From positions 1 through 8,524 of the forward strand of contig JAUIIF010000165.1 of NCBI GenBank assembly GCA_030431945.1: a stretch of DNA of 8,524 nucleotides, given 5' to 3'. Made by a program: the position numbers and the translations under genes. Origin of the DNA: Bacteroidia bacterium (GTDB lineage: Bacteria > Bacteroidota > Bacteroidia > Chitinophagales > Saprospiraceae). Below, piece by piece: positions 6,728 through 8,524 of this stretch (within the stretch, counting starts at the first letter, position 1; each line of letters opens with the position of its first letter). The notes under the pieces were generated by a model, which did no database searches, was not told the DNA's origin, and was given only the letters and a program-made list of their open reading frames with translations.

Positions 6728-8440
6728 TCATTCCGTCATCACCAGGCGCAGCGTGGCCACCCCTTCGTCCGTGGCGAGGCGGAGGAAATACAGTCCCGGA
6801 GGAAGCCCTGCGGGCATCCGCCAGTGGATGGTTGGTGTGCCCGGCAAAAGACCACTCCCGGAGAGTGGCAGGTGCCGGATGGTGATACCCCGAACATCAA
6901 CCAGGGTAGCCGTTAATTGCCGGGGCCGGTCGAGCTGCAGGTCCAGCCGCAAGGTTTCCCCGCGGCGTACCGGATTGGGTGCGAGCCGCGCTACCAGCGG
7001 AAGCCGGGCGGGGGCGGGCCGGAAAATGCCGACGGTGGGCTCTTCGGGGCCCAGGTAAAAGGGTTCCCGGCCCACCAGGGAGTCGGAGGCTGCGTAGTAA
7101 ACACGGTTGTTGAAGGTGAAGAAATTCCCCGGACTGCTGCCCTGGGTGCCGGGCATTTGCCCGGCTACGAGTTTTGTTCCCGCCGCCGTGCCGTCAGTTA
7201 CGAAAAGTTCGGTGACGAACTCGCCGGCAGCGGCTACACCGTCAGCCCCGGCAAAATACACCAGCGAGTCCCGGAAGACGTGAAAACTAGCGGCACTGAC
7301 GTTGGGGAAGACGCCGTCGTCTGGCCCGGGATAGAGATCGGTGATCCGCCGGGTGCCGGCGCTGGTGCCGTCGGATGTCCAGAGCTCCCGGCCGCCGTCA
7401 TCCTGCGCTTTGAAGACGATGCCGCCCTGGCCGAAGGGCTTGAGGATTTGCGGAAAGATGTCCAGCGGGCCCAGTACCCGGGGCTCGCCTACGTGGTCGT
7501 AGGCCAGCAGCTCAAAGCCGTCGGCACCACCGGCCTGAGCGACGTAAAACAGGGTGCCGTCGGCATCAACGAAGTAGACCGGGTTACTGCTGTCCGTTGA
7601 TCCGCCGCCCTCTCCGATGAGCTCAATGGTTGTTTGTCCGGGCTGCATGCGCCGGACTTCCCGTCCGGAGCCTTCCTCCAGTCCGGTGAAGTAGATGTAG
7701 CCGCCGCTGGCGGTATAGTCGGCGGCGCCGCTGTTTGGCGGCCCGGGGTTCAGGTCGGCAATCATAAATGTGCCTGCTTCAGTGCCGTCCGTTCGCCAGG
7801 GCTCCAGCCCCGTTGCTGCGGTGAAGCCAGTGAAGTACAGCAGGCCGTCGATGACGGCCGGGTCGCCGCCGCGGAATCCGCTTTCCGGCCCCGGTACGAT
7901 GTCGGCGACCAGCTGCGTACCCGCTCCGGTGCCGTCCGTACGCCAGAGCTCGGTGCCGTGGGTCGCCGTGAGGCCGGTGAACAGCAGAACGCTGTCGAGA
8001 ACAAAGAAATTACCTGGCTGATTCGGGACGGAATCCACCGTTGCCCCGCTCTCAAACACCAGCTGCGTGCCCGCTTCGGTACCGTCGGTAACCCACAGGC
8101 CGATGCGTGGCTCGGTGGTGGACATGCCGCTGAAGTAAACACGGTCTTTGAACTGAACCATGGGCCCGTCGGCAAACACTTCCCCAATTTGCTGCGTGCC
8201 GGTCCTGGTTCCGTCGCTCACGACCAGGTTGCCGAGCACGAGCGGAGAGGTAACCGCCTGAAAAACAAATTGGGAATCGTTAAGCGGCGTGAAATGCGCC
8301 GGGTCGGATGACCCCAGCTCCGGCAAACCGAAAAGCGAGTCAACCCCGATGTTGCGCAACAGGGTTTGGGCGGAGGAAACAGTCGGCAGACAAAAACACA
8401 GCAGGAGCAACAGGAACAGGTGGGGGAGGCGGGCGAACAT
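6728..8440 (-). CDS. Secreted ELWxxDGT-repeat protein with T9SS sorting tail
   Basis: The 570-residue protein starts with a clear Sec signal peptide (1-24; hydrophobic Leu-rich core, predicted cut SSA/QT), which fixes the ATG. Residues about 60-470 are a series of repeats of the ELWxxDGTxxGT type, probably forming beta-propeller blades. Six good copies are at 72, 115, 165, 214, 353 and 412 (for example LWVTDGTEAGT, ELWRTDGTGAGT); degenerate ones are near 262, 311 and 459. Between them recur YFTG-like strands and DxxPGP turns. Residues about 486-570 form a T9SS type A tail (LAPNPVRRGE, then LVDVRGITIR, then LPPGLYFLRL), so export across the outer membrane is expected. Known ELWxxDGT proteins are mostly uncharacterised surface or secreted proteins; no catalytic motif is visible, and a binding or adhesion role is inference. 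The stop is 197 bp upstream of the hydrolase start. The start lacks a Shine-Dalgarno. Confidence 0.95.
   Translation of the reverse strand: MFARLPHLFLLLLLCFCLPTVSSAQTLLRNIGVDSLFGLPELGSSDPAHFTPLNDSQFVFQAVTSPLVLGNLVVSDGTRTGTQQIGEVFADGPMVQFKDRVYFSGMSTTEPRIGLWVTDGTEAGTQLVFESGATVDSVPNQPGNFFVLDSVLLFTGLTATHGTELWRTDGTGAGTQLVADIVPGPESGFRGGDPAVIDGLLYFTGFTAATGLEPWRTDGTEAGTFMIADLNPGPPNSGAADYTASGGYIYFTGLEEGSGREVRRMQPGQTTIELIGEGGGSTDSSNPVYFVDADGTLFYVAQAGGADGFELLAYDHVGEPRVLGPLDIFPQILKPFGQGGIVFKAQDDGGRELWTSDGTSAGTRRITDLYPGPDDGVFPNVSAASFHVFRDSLVYFAGADGVAAAGEFVTELFVTDGTAAGTKLVAGQMPGTQGSSPGNFFTFNNRVYYAASDSLVGREPFYLGPEEPTVGIFRPAPARLPLVARLAPNPVRRGETLRLDLQLDRPRQLTATLVDVRGITIRHLPLSGSGLLPGTPTIHWRMPAGLPPGLYFLRLATDEGVATLRLVMTE
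7049..8227 (-). repeat. ELWxxDGT repeat array, about nine units
   Basis: Repeat cores begin near residues 72, 115, 165, 214, 262, 311, 353, 412 and 459, giving a spacing of 42 to 59 residues and mostly 47-50. Units 5 (EVRRMQPGQTT), 6 (ELLAYDHVGEP) and 9 (REPFYLGP) have lost the DGT core but keep the register and the neighbouring beta strands. The spacing matches one four-stranded propeller blade per unit. The blade count is an estimate from spacing. Confidence 0.8.
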
Positions 8441-8524
8441 AGGCAGGAGAGTTGAAGGAGAAGAAAATATGTTGCAAGTTGTGGCAACTCCGGCCGCGGG
8501 TCAATCCCCCATATGTACGATACG

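Noticed and set aside
6917..8311. Two plus-strand frames of about 225 codons opposite the ELWxxDGT gene
   Set aside because: The regularly spaced repeats on the minus strand explain the openness of the antisense strand; no start context or domain supports the plus frames.
8471..8488. Small inverted repeat (GTTGC/GCAAC) upstream of the ELWxxDGT gene
   Set aside because: A 5-bp stem with an 8-base loop is within chance expectation. The rest of 8441-8524 shows no clear promoter or operator.

Overview
This 8.5 kb window carries three genes, all on the minus strand, and probably comes from a high-GC, free-living member of the Bacteroidota. Two of the proteins have a Sec signal peptide and a C-terminal type IX secretion (T9SS) sorting domain. 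None of the three starts has a Shine-Dalgarno sequence in front of it, which is usual for this phylum. The GC-rich coding sequence, together with an ELWxxDGT-repeat protein carrying a T9SS tail, fits the Saprospiria/Lewinella group best. That placement is an inference from style, not a database result.

Reading in the direction of transcription (right to left): (i) 8440-6728 encodes a 570-residue secreted ELWxxDGT-repeat protein, probably a beta-propeller of about nine blades, with a T9SS tail. (ii) After a 197-bp gap, 6530-1806 encodes a 1574-residue secreted modular protein. Its order is signal peptide, three tandem beta modules of about 140 residues, a DUF5722-like TIM-barrel glycoside hydrolase with two well-placed catalytic glutamates, an FN3-like domain, two cellulose-binding CBM3 modules, a Pro/Ala linker and a T9SS tail. 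(iii) After a 143-bp gap holding a strong inverted repeat (likely terminator), 1662-1 encodes the first 554 residues of a protein without a signal peptide. It has a split transthyretin/carboxypeptidase-regulatory-like beta fold interrupted by a proline-rich insert with two GFNPQP[ED]PP motifs. Its C-terminus lies beyond the left edge.

The central gene gives the window its clearest theme: an exported, cellulose-targeted polysaccharide-degrading enzyme. The ELWxxDGT protein shares its export route and may be a surface or adhesion protein. The gaps between genes suggest separate transcription units rather than one tight operon, and nothing in the sequence ties the third protein to polysaccharide use. 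The most novel items are the architecture of the central enzyme, its unassigned triple repeat, and the GFNPQPEPP protein. I found no tRNA, rRNA, CRISPR array, insertion sequence or phage gene.
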